Of a stretch of 64,000 nucleotides of DNA, positions 45,773-57,609 are shown in pieces (within the stretch, counting starts at the first letter, position 1; each line of letters starts with the position of its first letter). The notes under the pieces were generated by a model, which saw only the letters and a list, made by a program, of their open reading frames with translations, made no database searches and had not been told where the DNA came from. The translations under genes were made by a program, and so were the position numbers. This DNA is from Xenopus tropicalis (taxonomy: Eukaryota > Chordata > Amphibia > Anura > Pipidae): contig NC_030677.2 in the NCBI RefSeq assembly GCF_000004195.4, forward strand, positions 113,299,036 to 113,363,035, given 5' to 3'.

Positions 45773-47974
45773 GAAGAGGATTAAAAGACAGGGGAAGATG
45801 GCCCCTAAGAACTCAGCTGCACAACTCTTCAAATTTATGACAGGTCAGCACACAGGGAGACTTCTGAAAAGAATAGATTAGATGCTGCAAGATGAAGCAA
45901 GGAGGGTGGCTAGGGTTTAATTCTCCTTTAAAAAAAAACAAGGGCACCAAATAATTCAGTTGCAATATTTAGTTTTTCTTCCCTCTGGTCAAAAAACATT
46001 CTAAGTCAGGATTAATAGAAGTTTACCATAAAAGCCAACCAGCATTAGCGTTAAAGGAAAAAATAATGTAATTATTCACATGGCACTAAAAGTGTAAGCA
46101 ATGATTTACAAGGCACAAACACAAAGAGTGGTACAGTTATATAATTTATGAGAATAAATGGGAAAATTATCAGAAAAGCAGAAGCAATATCTTTTAAGGA
46201 CAAGGGAGGAGGATAGGAGTGCAGAGAAGGTTATTTTTTTAGCAAGGTCTTGCACCTCTACCCACGCCATCCCTTATGGCTACTAAAATATATTTCAACA
46301 CAGTAGGATTGTTTTACCTTCCTCATGGATTTATTCTTGCTTCGTTAATATTGAGTACATGTTACTGTCTTGTTATTCCATAGATTGACTTCCGAATCTG
46401 ATTCTCTGCAGACTGGACCAACCCTTAGCTTGATTGACATTTCTCCTTTCTCATTTACTCCTTTTGTTGCAATCTTGTCTCTATCAGCAGTAACTGTTTA
46501 GTCTGTGGGAGGTGTAGGTACAGCTGAAATCCATCAATCTTCCTCAAAGGTGAGCAGCTTCCACAAGGTATGTGGTATTTCTTGAAAGTTACTAGGCAGA
46601 AGATCATTTATCTAAGTTACTAGATCTACATATCTATTTATTGGCTTATAGGTTTACTGACAACTTCCTGTCACATTTTAATATAGTGATTGGAAATGAG
46701 CGGCACTTTCTCTTTGGCTTTCTGTCTGCTAAACTAGGTGGATGTGTCTGGGGAACCTGATGTCAAGGAAGTCGAGAAAAGGGTCGCTGTGAACTAGGTT
46801 TAGTCAGTTACAGGACTAGCATTTGTCATAGTACATTCTAGGAATATTAGAGAGTACGTGATAGCTAGAAAAAGCTGCTCCAACAGGGGTTGCTTGCCGG
46901 AGGTAGCTCACCCTTAGGCACTGCCACCTTAAAGAAGAACTAAAGCTTAACTAAAGAAGTCGACTAGAAATGTTGTACAGTATGTTTTTTGGGCTTCTGT
47001 ACCAGCCCTAGGCAACCACAACCCTTTAGCAGTGAAGATCTGTGCCAGTGAAGATGCCCCAGTAGCTCCCCATCTTTTTTTCTGCTGATTCACTGCACAT
47101 GCTCTGTGGTGCTGTCACTTAGTAAGCTTAGGGACTGACTCATAATATACTGTATATACATAATATAAATGTCACAACATAAGGCTGATTACCAATTAAT
47201 ACAGATAATTGCTACATGGTGACTCTGAAATCAGTGCAACTAGCAACAGAATTTAATGACAGGCCAACCCAATTTCCTGCTTGAGATTCTCAGAGCACAC
47301 TCTCTACTCCCTCTAGGGGAGTCAATCCACTATTGCTAGAACCCTAAAGGTGTATCCTAACCTACCAAGCTGTCTCCACAATTGTGTCACAGAACTCTAC
47401 TCTACCTATGACTTTATCTGACAATACTACCTTATTTACTCTGCATTAACCCTATGGAGCATCTTTGACAATAAACCCTTTATTGTTTTGTTAGCAAGAT
47501 GCTCTGGCATCCTACTTTTATTCCTACATAGCAGTGTGCCCAACTGGGTAAGAGAGTCTATCGTCACCCATGTTCTACTATTACTAGTCTGAACAAGGCC
47601 TTTTTAGCCATGATAGGGTTTCATAATATATTCCTCAGATTTTCCCTAGCCTATAAAGGGCCCACTTCCCCACATGCCTGGAGCAGAACAATATCTAGAA
47701 TAAACCTGCAAAATTCTCTGAAGACATTATTAGATTTAACGATTGGTAAAGTGGTATTAGGATATAAAATGTCTGCATGGGGCTGTAAAAGTCAACTTAG
47801 ATTCCCTGACAAGAAGAAGCAGTGTTTAGTCTTCAGGCCAATAGTTGTAAGGTGCATGGGAGAGTCTTAACAATGAAGCAGGTGGTTGGGAAAATCCACA
47901 TAATCTGTTTTTAAACAGGATAATTTTCCTCTAAATAGTAAATAAGGGTGCATAAAACACAGGATTCAAAGTAC
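45773..47974. other. No gene recognised
   Basis: AT-rich sequence. A stretch near 46925-47130 looks like decayed repeat (aaagaagaactaaagcttaa). No gene is recognised. Confidence 0.4.
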
Positions 47975-48445
47975 TTAAAGAAGAAGTTATATCATTTTGG
48001 CATTTTACTGCCAATAGATAAGCCACATTAGTCCCACCTAGAACACTATATTTATTCTGCAGAAAGCTTTACCATACCTAAATAAACAGCCCTAGAAGCT
48101 CCCTGTGTTTGTTTAACATAGCAGCTGTCATTTTAGCTTAGTCTTCCTAGCTTCCTGCTCCAGCTGTAGCTGCTGGTAGCTCAGATAACACATTCTGATG
48201 GGAGGAGAAGTGAATTATTCTGAATTCTTATGGGAGGGGAAGCAGGACTAGGAAGAGAAGAGAGAGCTGAGCAGACTCCAGGAATGGAGGATTTTTCTGA
48301 GAGAGGAAGTCTCATACAAAACAATATGTTTACACAAAAGAAGACAAGAAATTATGTGTTTCTTTTGATAGAGGACTCATTGCAACTTTTCTGTGAGTGC
48401 TTATTGCTGTATTTACATAGACCTTTCTGATAAAGCTTTCAGTGT
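47975..48445. mobile_element. AAAGGAGAAGGAAAG-family repeat, opposite orientation
   Basis: It contains cagcagctgtcat-like and gatagaggactcattgcaac motifs and ends tttacatagacctttctgat, aaagct, the complement of the motif at 56.87 kb. It is non-coding. Confidence 0.55.
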
Positions 48446-49708
48446 TGGCAAAGGGAGTTTATGTGCCTTTTTAATATATATTCCATAGTCTGAGCTTGTG
48501 TTAAGAAGGAGGTATGTATGTTTTCCATATTCAAAAAGTGAAGGTTTTCTTTTCTGTACAGGTATAACATCTATTATCTGAGATGTTTTGGATCTTTCGG
48601 GATTCGGATTCGTGGATTAGTAAATCTCCCCCTAAGTGTCCTTTATTAATTATTTGATTATTGAAACTTAGCAGTAGCGGTTTCATTTACCACCCTAGGC
48701 TTATACTCGAGTCAATACGTTTTTCCAGTTTTCTTAGGTAAAATAAGGTACCTCGGCATATATTCGGATCGGCTTATACTCGAGTATATACATTGTCTCT
48801 CATTACCAAGATTTAGTCAAGTCCAGACTGAGATTCAAAATAGCCCATTTTAAAAACCTGCCTGTGAGGTACAATCAATGAGGTACAGACTGTGAAGTAC
48901 AGCTTTTTTTCCTCTTTGTTTTGCCATATGTCATGGCATACCATTTTTTATTACTATATATCACTGTTCACATTGCAAGTAACTGATTCCACCATTTGAA
49001 ATTTTATTCTCTTTACATAGCAAATAATTCACTCTACCATTTAAAATTTTTTTCTTAAACCAACAAATGTATATATTTTTTTATTTGTAATATTGGTGGG
49101 TAGTCAGCCATCTCAGTGCACTGTTTTTGATATTCAGCTTTCAGAAAGAGCCAGAACTACACAACAAAACTGCTTTCAGATAAGCATTTCAGATAAGCTT
49201 CCCCTACTCCATGTAACTAAAGAAGTCATGACATGACTTAACTGGACATGCATTTTTACTACTGAGTGCTATTCTCGTATCTACCAGCCTAAAACCTGCA
49301 GGTCGGGTGGCAAAGCACATCTTAAGTAACAGGGTCACAGGTGGCAAGCAAAACTTTACCCTCAGGCCACTCATCCAGCCAGTGACTACCCACTAGTAGT
49401 CTGGTGATGTCAGAGAATTTATATATATATATATAATGATGGATTGACGTATTAGGGAGGGTTAGGGTGCCGTGTGGGCCTGCTTTTTGCCAATACACAC
49501 ATCACTAATGCTTACTACTTAGTCTGTCTTTTATTCATAAGGGCCTATTATTGAAAATGCAAGAAAAATGGATACACAGAACAATGAACATCACAGCATA
49601 AGTGCCATATTTCCCATACATAAATCATGTATTTAAAAAGCACCATATTTATGTTTCTTTATTGAGCAGGCCATAGAAAAAAATGGCATATATAAACCAG
49701 ATTTCTTG
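48446..49708. mobile_element. Repeat fragments, no gene
   Basis: This holds a CAGGTATAACATC end at about 48560 joined to the right end of a GGGGCACATTT-type element (ggattcgtggattagtaaat at 48605). A cggcttatactcgagt-rich fragment follows at 48698-48792, and a short TA repeat lies at 49421-49435. The remainder is unassigned. Confidence 0.45.
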
Positions 49709-49716
49709 CTCTAGAG

Positions 49717-50763
49717 CAGTGCTGTCCAACTTCTGTGGTACCGAGGGCCGGAATTTTTCCGACCTACGTGGTGGAGGGCCGATAATGGAAGCCAGTTTTG
49801 ACTACTCCCCTTTTTGAAACCGCACCCACTTGAAACCACACCCATGTTATCACATGACCATACCCATATTAATGGTTGTAGTACAGCAAAAACTTGCCAT
49901 ACTCTGCCTGCCCTACCCTGCCTGTGTGTGCCATACTCTGCCTTCCCTACCCTGCCTGTGTGTGCCATACTCTGCCTTCCCTACCCTGCCTGTGTGCCAT
50001 ACTTGGCTGGTTTGTGCCATACTTGGCCTGTGTGTGCCATACTCTGCCTGCCCTACCCTGCCTGTGTGTGCCATACTCTGCCTTCCCTACCCTGCCTGCA
50101 TGTGCCATACTTTCACTGTGTTTGCCATTCTTGGCTGGTTTGTGCCATACTTGGCCTGTGTGTGCCATACTCTGCCTTCCCTACCCTGCCTGTGTGTGCC
50201 ATACTCTGCCTTCCCTACCCTGCCTGTGTGTGCCATACTCTGCCTTCCCTACCCTGCCTGCGTGTGCCATACTCTGCTTGCCCTATGATGCCTGTGTATA
50301 TGGCACACACAGGCAGCCTACAGTGACACAATGCTGGCATTGCTCCTACAGTCGGCACAATAACTATATATTAAAAAACTTTTTAATTGCAGTACCACCT
50401 CAGTATATGTTCTTTTTGTAGTGTGCAGGGATTATTTGTGGGTTTCTACTGCTCCTGAGGTGTGAACAGATGAACAATGGGGGTGATTACAGCCTGAGCC
50501 TGAGGTATGAACACTGCAGGGGGTGAACAATGCAGAGATTAAAAGGTGTGAACAACACAGGGGATTACATATTTAAACAATACAGCCTGATTACAGCCTG
50601 AATTTGAGGTGAGAACCATGCAGGGGGCCAGTTAATCACAGTACTGATACCATTTAAAGCTTACACAAGAGTAAGCCATCAAAGCAGCCAGACAGGTGGG
50701 GGGCCACACAGAGGGGGGTCGCGGGCCGCATGCGGCCCGCGGGCCGCCAGTTGGACAGCACTG
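49717..50763. mobile_element. hAT-type element carrying the 34-bp minisatellite (copy 2)
   Basis: The ends are CAGTGCTGTCCAACTTC and AGTTGGACAGCACTG. The 8-bp duplication ctctagag is perfect (49709-49716 and 50764-50771) and is itself palindromic. The 1,047-bp interior matches the element at 42058 but has a longer minisatellite. It also has a GC palindrome near the right end (cgggccgcatgcggcccg, 50722-50739). There is no transposase. Confidence 0.92.
49895..50320. repeat. 34-bp minisatellite, about twelve units
   Basis: Units read tgtgtgtgccatactctgcc-ttccctaccctgcc. Some are shortened or altered (a cttggctggtttgtgccata variant occurs twice). Frames of 150-175 codons run across it in all three forward frames with the same Cys/Pro/Leu/Tyr composition, so they are repeat artefacts. 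Confidence 0.92.
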
Positions 50764-50771
50764 CTCTAGAG

Positions 50772-52178
50772 TGGTGTAAAAAATTGATGTTCTGCAGTAA
50801 AGACAAAACAATTTCTAAAAAGCATTATCAGTGACAACCAGATCTATCATTTATACCTATAGAAGGGGCAAACCAAGGGGTACAACTATATGTGTTAGGT
50901 CAACTGTGAGTAGTGGGGCCGTAATGTCTGGCAAGTTGTCATCTATGGCAAATCACTCAAAGCCTGTGTTATGTTCATTTAGATATGACTGTATGCTGAA
51001 GTGCTCAGTGCCAGCCTGCTGACTTTGCCTTAGCTGCTTGGGTAGTATGTGGGCAGAACAGAACTGCAATTTCACTTATGTCTCAGCGGCATGCAGTTAA
51101 AAAGCCTTCCATTCACTTCATCAATACAAAATATAGATTTTCTTTCTGAATTTACTTTGTTCTCATTATTGTACTGGTGTGCTGAAGATGCTTTATGAAA
51201 CAAAATATGAGACTGCAGGCACAAATGTGAACTTATAACTGATAAAGTGATGGAGATGATAGGTGTCTTTCCTCAGCTCTGGGAATTTTAGGCTCCAGTG
51301 AAGAATCTACAGTTTTTTTTCTGATTTAAATTGCCTCTGGTTGCCCAAGACTAATAATTCTAAAATAATAAATAAAAATTAAGACCATTTGAAAAGCTGC
51401 TTACACTAGATCCATCTATAACACAATAAAATAATTAAAACCAGTAAAAATGGCTTTCCCTTCCAAAAAAGGAAAGTTATGTTCACCACTAAACATTTTT
51501 AAATGGAATATCATTATATAGGACATAAAGTCCTGAGAAAATGCCATTCCCATAAATAAAAAATGGGTTGTTTTCCCAATAATGCAGCGTGATTAAAAGG
51601 GTAGTTCATTTTAAAGTTAACGATTAGCGTGGTGTAGGCAGCAGAATTCTGCATTTGGTTTTCATTTTTTATTTTTTGTGGTTTATCTGGTTGCTAGAGG
51701 CTAATTATCCTAGCTACCAGGGAGCAGTTTTGAAATCAAAATACAATATGAATAGTAGAGAGCCTTAAAAAAATATTTAGGCCTCACAGTCAACCTGATT
51801 TTTTGGTTGTAAAGCTTATAATTATAAAACTATAGAAAACAAATAATGAAGATGAATCAAAATGTTACTTAAAATAGTTTATCTAAAGTTGTTTAAAATC
51901 TACAATGTGCTAAAAGTCAGTGTAATAGTGAACTTCCCTTCAAGCCGGCTGGACTGGTTGACCATTTAAATAAATTGCACTCTTGGTTTGTTATTAATTA
52001 TTACATTACTTATTACTTATTGTTACATCTTTACATGTAAGTACGCCTTTCTTTGTTATTATGATACAGGACCATTGCCCGGCTGCTTGTTGAATCTCTC
52101 ATAATTTTATACTTTTCATTGTACCTTTGGTGTCCATTAAAGGAAAGCCCTTGTTAACCTTACATTTTCCTAAAATCT
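50772..52178. other. No gene; repeat debris
   Basis: This includes a third, partial match to unit A near 51476 (atgttcaccactaaacattt) and a decayed GTTCA-type element at about 51596-51940. The rest is unassigned. Confidence 0.4.
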
Positions 52179-52179
52179 A

Positions 52180-52832
52180 CAGGTATGGGATCCATTATTC
52201 GGAAACCCATTATCTAGAAAGCTCCAAATTACGGGAAGGCCATCTCCCATAGACTCTATTTTAATCAAATAATTCAGATTTTTAATTTTGATATACTTTT
52301 TCTATGTAAAAATAAAACAGTACCTTGTACTTGAGCCCAGCTAAGACATCATTAATCCTTATTTGAGTTGAATGGGTTTAATTAATGTTTTAATTATTTT
52401 TAGCAGACTTAAGGCAGTGATCCCTGACCAGTGGTTCATGAGCAACATGTTGCTCCCCAACCCCTTGGATGTTGCTCCCCAACCCCTTGGATGTTGCTCC
52501 CAGTGGCCTCAAAGTAGGTGCTTATTTTTGAATTTCTGGTTAGGAGGCAAGTTTTGGCTGCATAAAAAGCCAGGGTAAAGCCAATCAGAGCCTTCTTTAG
52601 GCTGCCAGTCCACATAGGGGCTACCAAATAGCCAATTATAGCTCTTACTTTGCACCCCCAGTAACTTTTTCCATGTTTGTGTTGCTCCCCAACACTTTTT
52701 CCATTTGAATGTGGCTCACAGGTATAAAAGGTTGGGGATCCCTGACTTAAGGTATGGAGATCCAAATTACAGAAAGATCCCTTATCTGGAAAACCCCAGG
52801 TCCCGAGCATTCTGGATAATGGGTCCTTTACC
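52180..52832. mobile_element. CAGGTATGGG-family MITE split by a hAT-type element
   Basis: The left end is CAGGTATGGGATCCATTATTC, and the right end is ggataatgggtcctttacc. The unit is interrupted at 52415-52744 and resumes with ggtatggagatccaaattac. Its outer right end is fused to the TTAA-type fragment that follows. Confidence 0.75.
52415..52744. mobile_element. hAT-type element, CAGTGATCCCCAACC family
   Basis: The ends are CAGTGATCCCTGACC and GGTTGGGGATCCCTG. A perfect 8-bp duplication acttaagg lies at 52407-52414 and 52745-52752. It contains a small tandem duplication (aaccccttggatgttgctcc, twice). It sits inside a CAGGTATGGG-family element. Confidence 0.92.
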
Positions 52833-53400
52833 CCACACCCAAATGGCATGATTTGTACTGCATATATAACCCCTCTGTTCGCCAGCTCCATCACATTTTA
52901 CTAAAACTAATAGTAGCTTTTGACTTGGTGGACATTTTCCCTCTGACTCATCATCAGTGACAGCAAGAGCACATGTTTTCAAAGAACCTTATTTAGTGTA
53001 AAGTTCATGCAATCAATAATGCAGGCTTACACAGGCATACCTTTCTTTGGTCCTGCTTGGATTGAGCACTGTAATGGTTAAACTGAGTTCGAAGAACAGG
53101 TTAATAGACAAAATAGGAGCAGACAGCTAGAGCAGAGTTTCTATGGGAACCAGCATTACCATCCCTTTATTGGTGGCTAGAGTGTATGGGGTGTAAGTCT
53201 GAGCTAAGCGAGCATGCCCAGTAGCCAAGAGCCAAAGTAAATTCCCAAGTGAGGGGGCCTAGTGGGTTAGAGTAGGAGAAGGAATCCTAAGTGACTAAGT
53301 AGGTGATGCAGCCTTACTATTAACCTTTAAAAAACCAGTGCCAGGTGTTTGAAGATTCAAAGAGGCAGTTCACAGATTACATTTTTTGTGGGGGGTTTAC
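52833..53400. mobile_element. TTAA-type element fragment
   Basis: It matches the intact copy at 59227-59863 (ccaaatggcatgatttgtac, tatgggaaccagcattacc, ggtttacatg) but has lost both termini. It is non-coding. Confidence 0.65.
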
Positions 53401-53480
53401 ATGCCTGCTGCCTGGCGCCCCCCAATCGTTACGCCCTAGGCAGGTGCCTCTTCTGCCTACCCCTAGTTCCGGCCCTGGTA
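53401..53480. mobile_element. Right end of a hAT-type element
   Basis: It reads cctggcgccccccaatcg, then cctaggcaggtgcctcttct, as in the complete copy at 54628-54886, and ends ttccggccctgg. The left end is missing. Confidence 0.55.
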
Positions 53481-54619
53481 GAAAGTGCAATTGCACTCTA
53501 AAAATTCAGAATTCCTAGTTGAAAAATAAAACATTACCAGGGACAGCTGTGTGCCATGCCTTAATAAAAAGTAATAGTCCACTAAAATCATTTCTTGTTT
53601 GCTTTACTAAACAAGGTATTTTAAACTTTAATAAATAACAAGTCAAAAGGGTTGAGGAGACCACCTCATACGTATGCAAATGGACCAAAGGGATTCTGGG
53701 AACAAATTCCTTCAGGCTCCATGATGTTACTTCATGGAATTAACACCAGGTCTTCTAACCAATAGGAACCAAAAAGCAGGTAGCTTTTTCATATTTTTTT
53801 TCAAGTTATTAGACCTGAAGAAAACTTGCAGCTTTAATTACAATTTTATTTTGGAATATGCAAGAAATTATGAAGAGGACATATGCTTTGTATTTCAAAC
53901 TATTAAACTAGAAAGATGATCCAAAAGGTAACATAATCTCCCAGAGGCTACCTCCAACAGCATGCAAACTTTTAAAAATAAGCCCTGGCAAGATAGCCTG
54001 CAGATTATTTGTCCAAAGACTGATTTGGAACAAAAATATTGCTGAATATCAAGAAACATTGTGTAGATTCCGCAGCAACATTGTACCAATGCTCCCTCAT
54101 GTGGTACTGTAGTGTTCCTGCAGCCAGGATAAGAATATTGGTTGCCTTACAAATAAGCAAAACCGCCAATGACTTTCCTTTCATACATGTTATTGGTTGC
54201 TGTGGGTTACTGTACCTGGGAAAATTTAGGAGGTTTGTGCATCACAGTAAAATAAGTAAAATATTCTGTGCATATTCATAAAAAGATACTTGTGCCCAAT
54301 TATTCTTTTTATACAAGCACTTGGGAAAGCACAAATGTGCATGCCCAGACCACATGCTGAAAATTTCTGCACCCGGTATGGGCAGAAGCGCATGCACATG
54401 AGCATACATGGGGGGTGAGTAGGCTGTGGTGTGCGCCAAGCCCTTCCAAAGATTATTCTGTAGGGGACAAGCTGTATGTCATTATGCTACTGAAAAGGTA
54501 TCAGCAGTCTTTACAGCAGCTTCTTCACTAACTGAACTTGTGTGGTAGGGATTTGCCAGGCCTTCTAAACCTGAAAAGCTGTGGTACATAGGATGTAGGA
54601 CGTTTCTGGAAACATGATG
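53481..54619. other. No gene recognised
   Basis: AT-rich sequence. Nothing is recognised. Confidence 0.4.
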
Positions 54620-54627
54620 CATCTCCA

Positions 54628-54886
54628 CAGGGGCGGGCCAAGCCGACCGGGCGCCCTAGGCAACCCTGTTGGCCACTCCCCGTTTGGATCGCGCCCCCCC
54701 CCCCTTGCTTTTGCTTTGGCACGCATGCGCCGTTGGGGGGGGAGAGGTGAACGGTCATTGCCTCCACCGTTAAAGGCAAGCGGCAGGGGCAATGACAGAG
54801 GAGGACTAGGGGTAGGCAAGAGAAGCTCCTGCCTGGCGCCCCCGAATAGTTGTGCCCTAGGCAGCTGCCTCTTCTGTCTACCCCTG
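54628..54886. mobile_element. Non-autonomous hAT-type element, GC-rich
   Basis: The ends are CAGGGGCGGGCC and CTACCCCTG, with a perfect 8-bp duplication catctcca at 54620-54627 and 54887-54894. The 259-bp GC-rich interior gives long but unsupported open frames on both strands. Confidence 0.88.
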
Positions 54887-54934
54887 CATCTCCATGCATG
54901 CCAATGCAGAGGCCTCTGCACAAAAGGATACCAA

Positions 54935-55449
54935 GGGGCACATTTACTAAGAAGTGAAGCATTGTCTGGGAAAACTTCACCATACTTTATGCAATATCAC
55001 CGATGTAAATTTGCAGCGACAAAGCTTAATTCTTCAAATTGCGAATTTTCACTGCGGCTAGAGAATACTGGTGAATTGTTATTTGCGAATTTTCTTTAGC
55101 AGCACTATCTTTCAGTGAAAATTCGCTGGCGTATGTGAGCTAGTGTTAATTGAAATCAGTGGCTATATACAGGACAGATATGTGTATTTATCAATGATGT
55201 TGCTGAACTTAGTGAAAGTGCCCAATTATTTTTTTAAATCTCCATGGAACCAAAAGGAAGACTAACTCTCTTATCAGCTGCAGTAAGAACAAATTAAGAC
55301 ACAGAAAAATAATATTATTGTTACATTTCAACAACAACATTAATAAGCTAATTCTAACAAATTGCAACACAGGGGTTGAAAGTGCATTAATACCTGGACA
55401 ACCAGTATACACATGTTAATGACTTTAATTAACCACAAACAATTATCAG

Positions 55450-55483
<34 letters not shown>

Positions 55484-55895
55484 TTTCTTTGGAATCATTT
55501 GATCATTTCATTTAAAAAACAAATCTTTGTGGGAGGCTGCCAGTCAGCATGTGTGAAATGCAGTCAGTAACAATACAGGAGTTTAAAATTGGTGGAAAAT
55601 AGGTTTTACATTAACAACTTATATACAGAATAATACTGTAAATAAGAAAAAAGGCATGCATTTTGAACTAAATAGAGAAGGAAGAGAAAAGTTTGCCCTG
55701 TAGTAAATTACCGAATTTGTACTTCTTCACCGCGAAAATTAGCTCGGCAAAGAGGCACAAAGTGTTGCTAGGGCTGAGATTCTTCACCAGTGAAAAGTCG
55801 CCAGTGCCTGTTAATAAACAGGCGAATGCCCAGTGAATTGCCTTTTTGGCACATTTTTGCCAGAAAAAGACAATTCGTAAATATACCCCCAAGGC
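54935..55895. mobile_element. GGGGCACATTTACTAA-type fragments and (AAT)n
   Basis: The left end ggggcacatttactaagaag is at 54935, and an inverted-looking partner (ttcgtaaatataccccc) ends near 55892. An (AAT)n run lies at 55449-55484. The middle is unassigned, so one split element or two fragments are both possible. Confidence 0.4.
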
Positions 55896-56625
55896 TGAAG
55901 TGAGACTTGCCAAATCATGTTTATGCTCCAAGTGAAGTGCACATAATACCCCTGGTCCTCACCCTCATCCTTGCCGTCTGTGTTTCCTGACTGACGATAT
56001 GTATGCTCATACGATTTTAAATTTAACATACAGGTTTATAGGAAATTTGTGTCAGACTGGGGTTTGCAGGGCCCACCAGGTTTTTTCCTGGTGTCTGACC
56101 CTGAAAACAGTTATACCAGATATTATGGGAATTATGGGAGATGTAGTCAGTAAGACAAAAGCCTACAGATGTCCATTTTGAATGCAAATTCAAGTTTAGA
56201 AGATGTAATCAGCTAAAAAGACTGGGAGTTAGTGGGAAGTTTGGCAGGTGGTATTATTTACCTTGTCTTATCAATGTAGCCTATAATCCTCCCAAAATAA
56301 CTACGCTTGTAAAAGTTCTTGTAACTAGGCCCCTGCCTTGGTAAATGGTTGAGCTATGAATATAGCTGGGTGACTTTAGTTGAAACATCATGTATGCATT
56401 TAAGCTTGCCACTCAATTTAAAATGACTAAAATAAATTACTTTTTTCCTCAAAGCTTCCCAGACAGACCTATATGAATTTAACTGGAATATATAGACTAA
56501 AATGTGGAAATATGGAAAGCATATTTTACAACACTCTAGTCAAAGAACCTGGAGGGTTTGGTTCAGAAAATGTTTTTTAAAATGATTTGGACAAGTTTTA
56601 TGAAAAATACAGCAGAAAGTGATCT
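55896..56625. other. No gene recognised
   Basis: A short palindromic piece (ccaccaggttttttcctggt, 56073-56092) resembles foldback repeat debris. Nothing else is recognised. Confidence 0.4.
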
Positions 56626-56960
56626 TGCTATTAAAGGAGAAGGAAAGGTAAGAGCAGTGGCACACAGGGAGATTAGTCGCCCCAAAGTTTTCTTGAGAGG
56701 CAACTTTGGTGACTTTGGGAAATCGTAGCAATGTGTACGCCATCCCACCAGCGATTTACATTCTTGCTGGTGGTATGGCATTGCGGGGAGATTAGTCACC
56801 CACGGTAATAAAGATTTGTCGCGGGGCGGCTAATCTCCCCGTGTACCACTGCCCTAAAAACTAAGTAAGCTTTATCAGAAAGGTTTATGTAAATACAGCC
56901 ATGCTGCACTGAGTCCTCTATCAAAAGAAACACAGGATTTATCCATATAATTTGTTGCCT
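56626..56960. mobile_element. AAAGGAGAAGGAAAG-family repeat with nested MITE
   Basis: It begins ttaaaggagaaggaaaggta, is cut by the Harbinger-type MITE at 56652-56854, and resumes aaactaagtaagctttatca, then ctgcactgagtcctctatca. This shows the uninterrupted order seen at 5889. Confidence 0.7.
56652..56854. mobile_element. Harbinger-type foldback MITE
   Basis: The ends are GAGCAGTGGCACACAGGGAG and CCGTGTACCACTGCCC, flanked by TAA on each side. The internal palindromes are those of the 6332 copy. Confidence 0.82.
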
Positions 56961-57190
56961 TAGCTCATTCATTATTTTCCTTGCACTGGAGGAGGAGAAT
57001 AAAAACTGTGTTTCAGGAAAACACTACATGGTATACTGATGCAGGTTTATCACTTGTAGACTTACTTTTCCAGCAGGTTTAATTTTATAAACTTTACCCT
57101 CTTTTTACTTTGCCCTTATTCATTTTCTTTGTATTTCCCTTCTGTTATTCGTTATTTATGTTGTTTAATGTTGTTTTTCCTATAATACAG

Positions 57191-57459
57191 TGATTCATTA
57201 TGACAGATATTGACCCACAAATAAAGATTCTTTTTCCATCTGAGAAGATTTCCCTAAAGCCGAAGAACATCTTGCCAATTGGAGCAGGCCATGTAAATTT
57301 AGGCAACAGGTGTTACGTGAATTCAGTGCTGCAGTGCTTAACTTACACAGCTCCACTGGCTAATTATTTATTTTTATATATAACCTATAAACATTGTAAG
57401 ACATGTAAGTATGGAAAAATCTGTTCCTTACAGAGGAAATACATACATTTACTGTAACC
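57191..57459 (+). pseudogene. Ubiquitin-specific protease Cys-box exon, USP36/42/17-like
   Basis: A pyrimidine-rich tract ending ttcctataatacag is a good splice acceptor directly before the exon. From the ATG at 57200 the frame reads LFPSEKISLK, then GAGHVNLGNRCYVNSVLQCL, then TYTAPLANYL. That is the Cys-box of the USP36/42/17 deubiquitinases, which cleave ubiquitin from proteins. The catalytic Cys is residue 38 (57311-57313). The usual GNTC is GNRC here, an unusual change next to the nucleophile. After the box the match weakens, although HCKTC and KICSLQ still echo the family, and a stop comes after 85 codons. A GTAAGT donor at 57405 could instead end the exon. No His box or later catalytic domain was found within the window, so a decayed or partial gene is most likely; a lineage-specific gene whose remaining exons I could not see is the alternative. 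Confidence 0.65.
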
Positions 57460-57609
57460 TAAGAGATCATTGTTTTTAGTGGCATGAGAAATGGAAAATC
57501 AATGACAGTTTTCACAAAGTTCAGGTCCTGAATTCCACTAATGTGAGGCTTGTTATTCAAATGACTGTTTATTGCAAGTTTAACAGTAATTATATATCCA
57601 TGTCACAAC

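Noticed and set aside
49814..50421. Three overlapping Cys/Pro-rich open frames of 150-175 codons
   Set aside because: The 34-bp unit has no stop in any forward frame, so all three phases stay open. This is a repeat artefact.
54528..55099. Open frames of 118-161 codons on both strands
   Set aside because: They exist because the hAT-type element at 54628-54886 is GC-rich and poor in stops.
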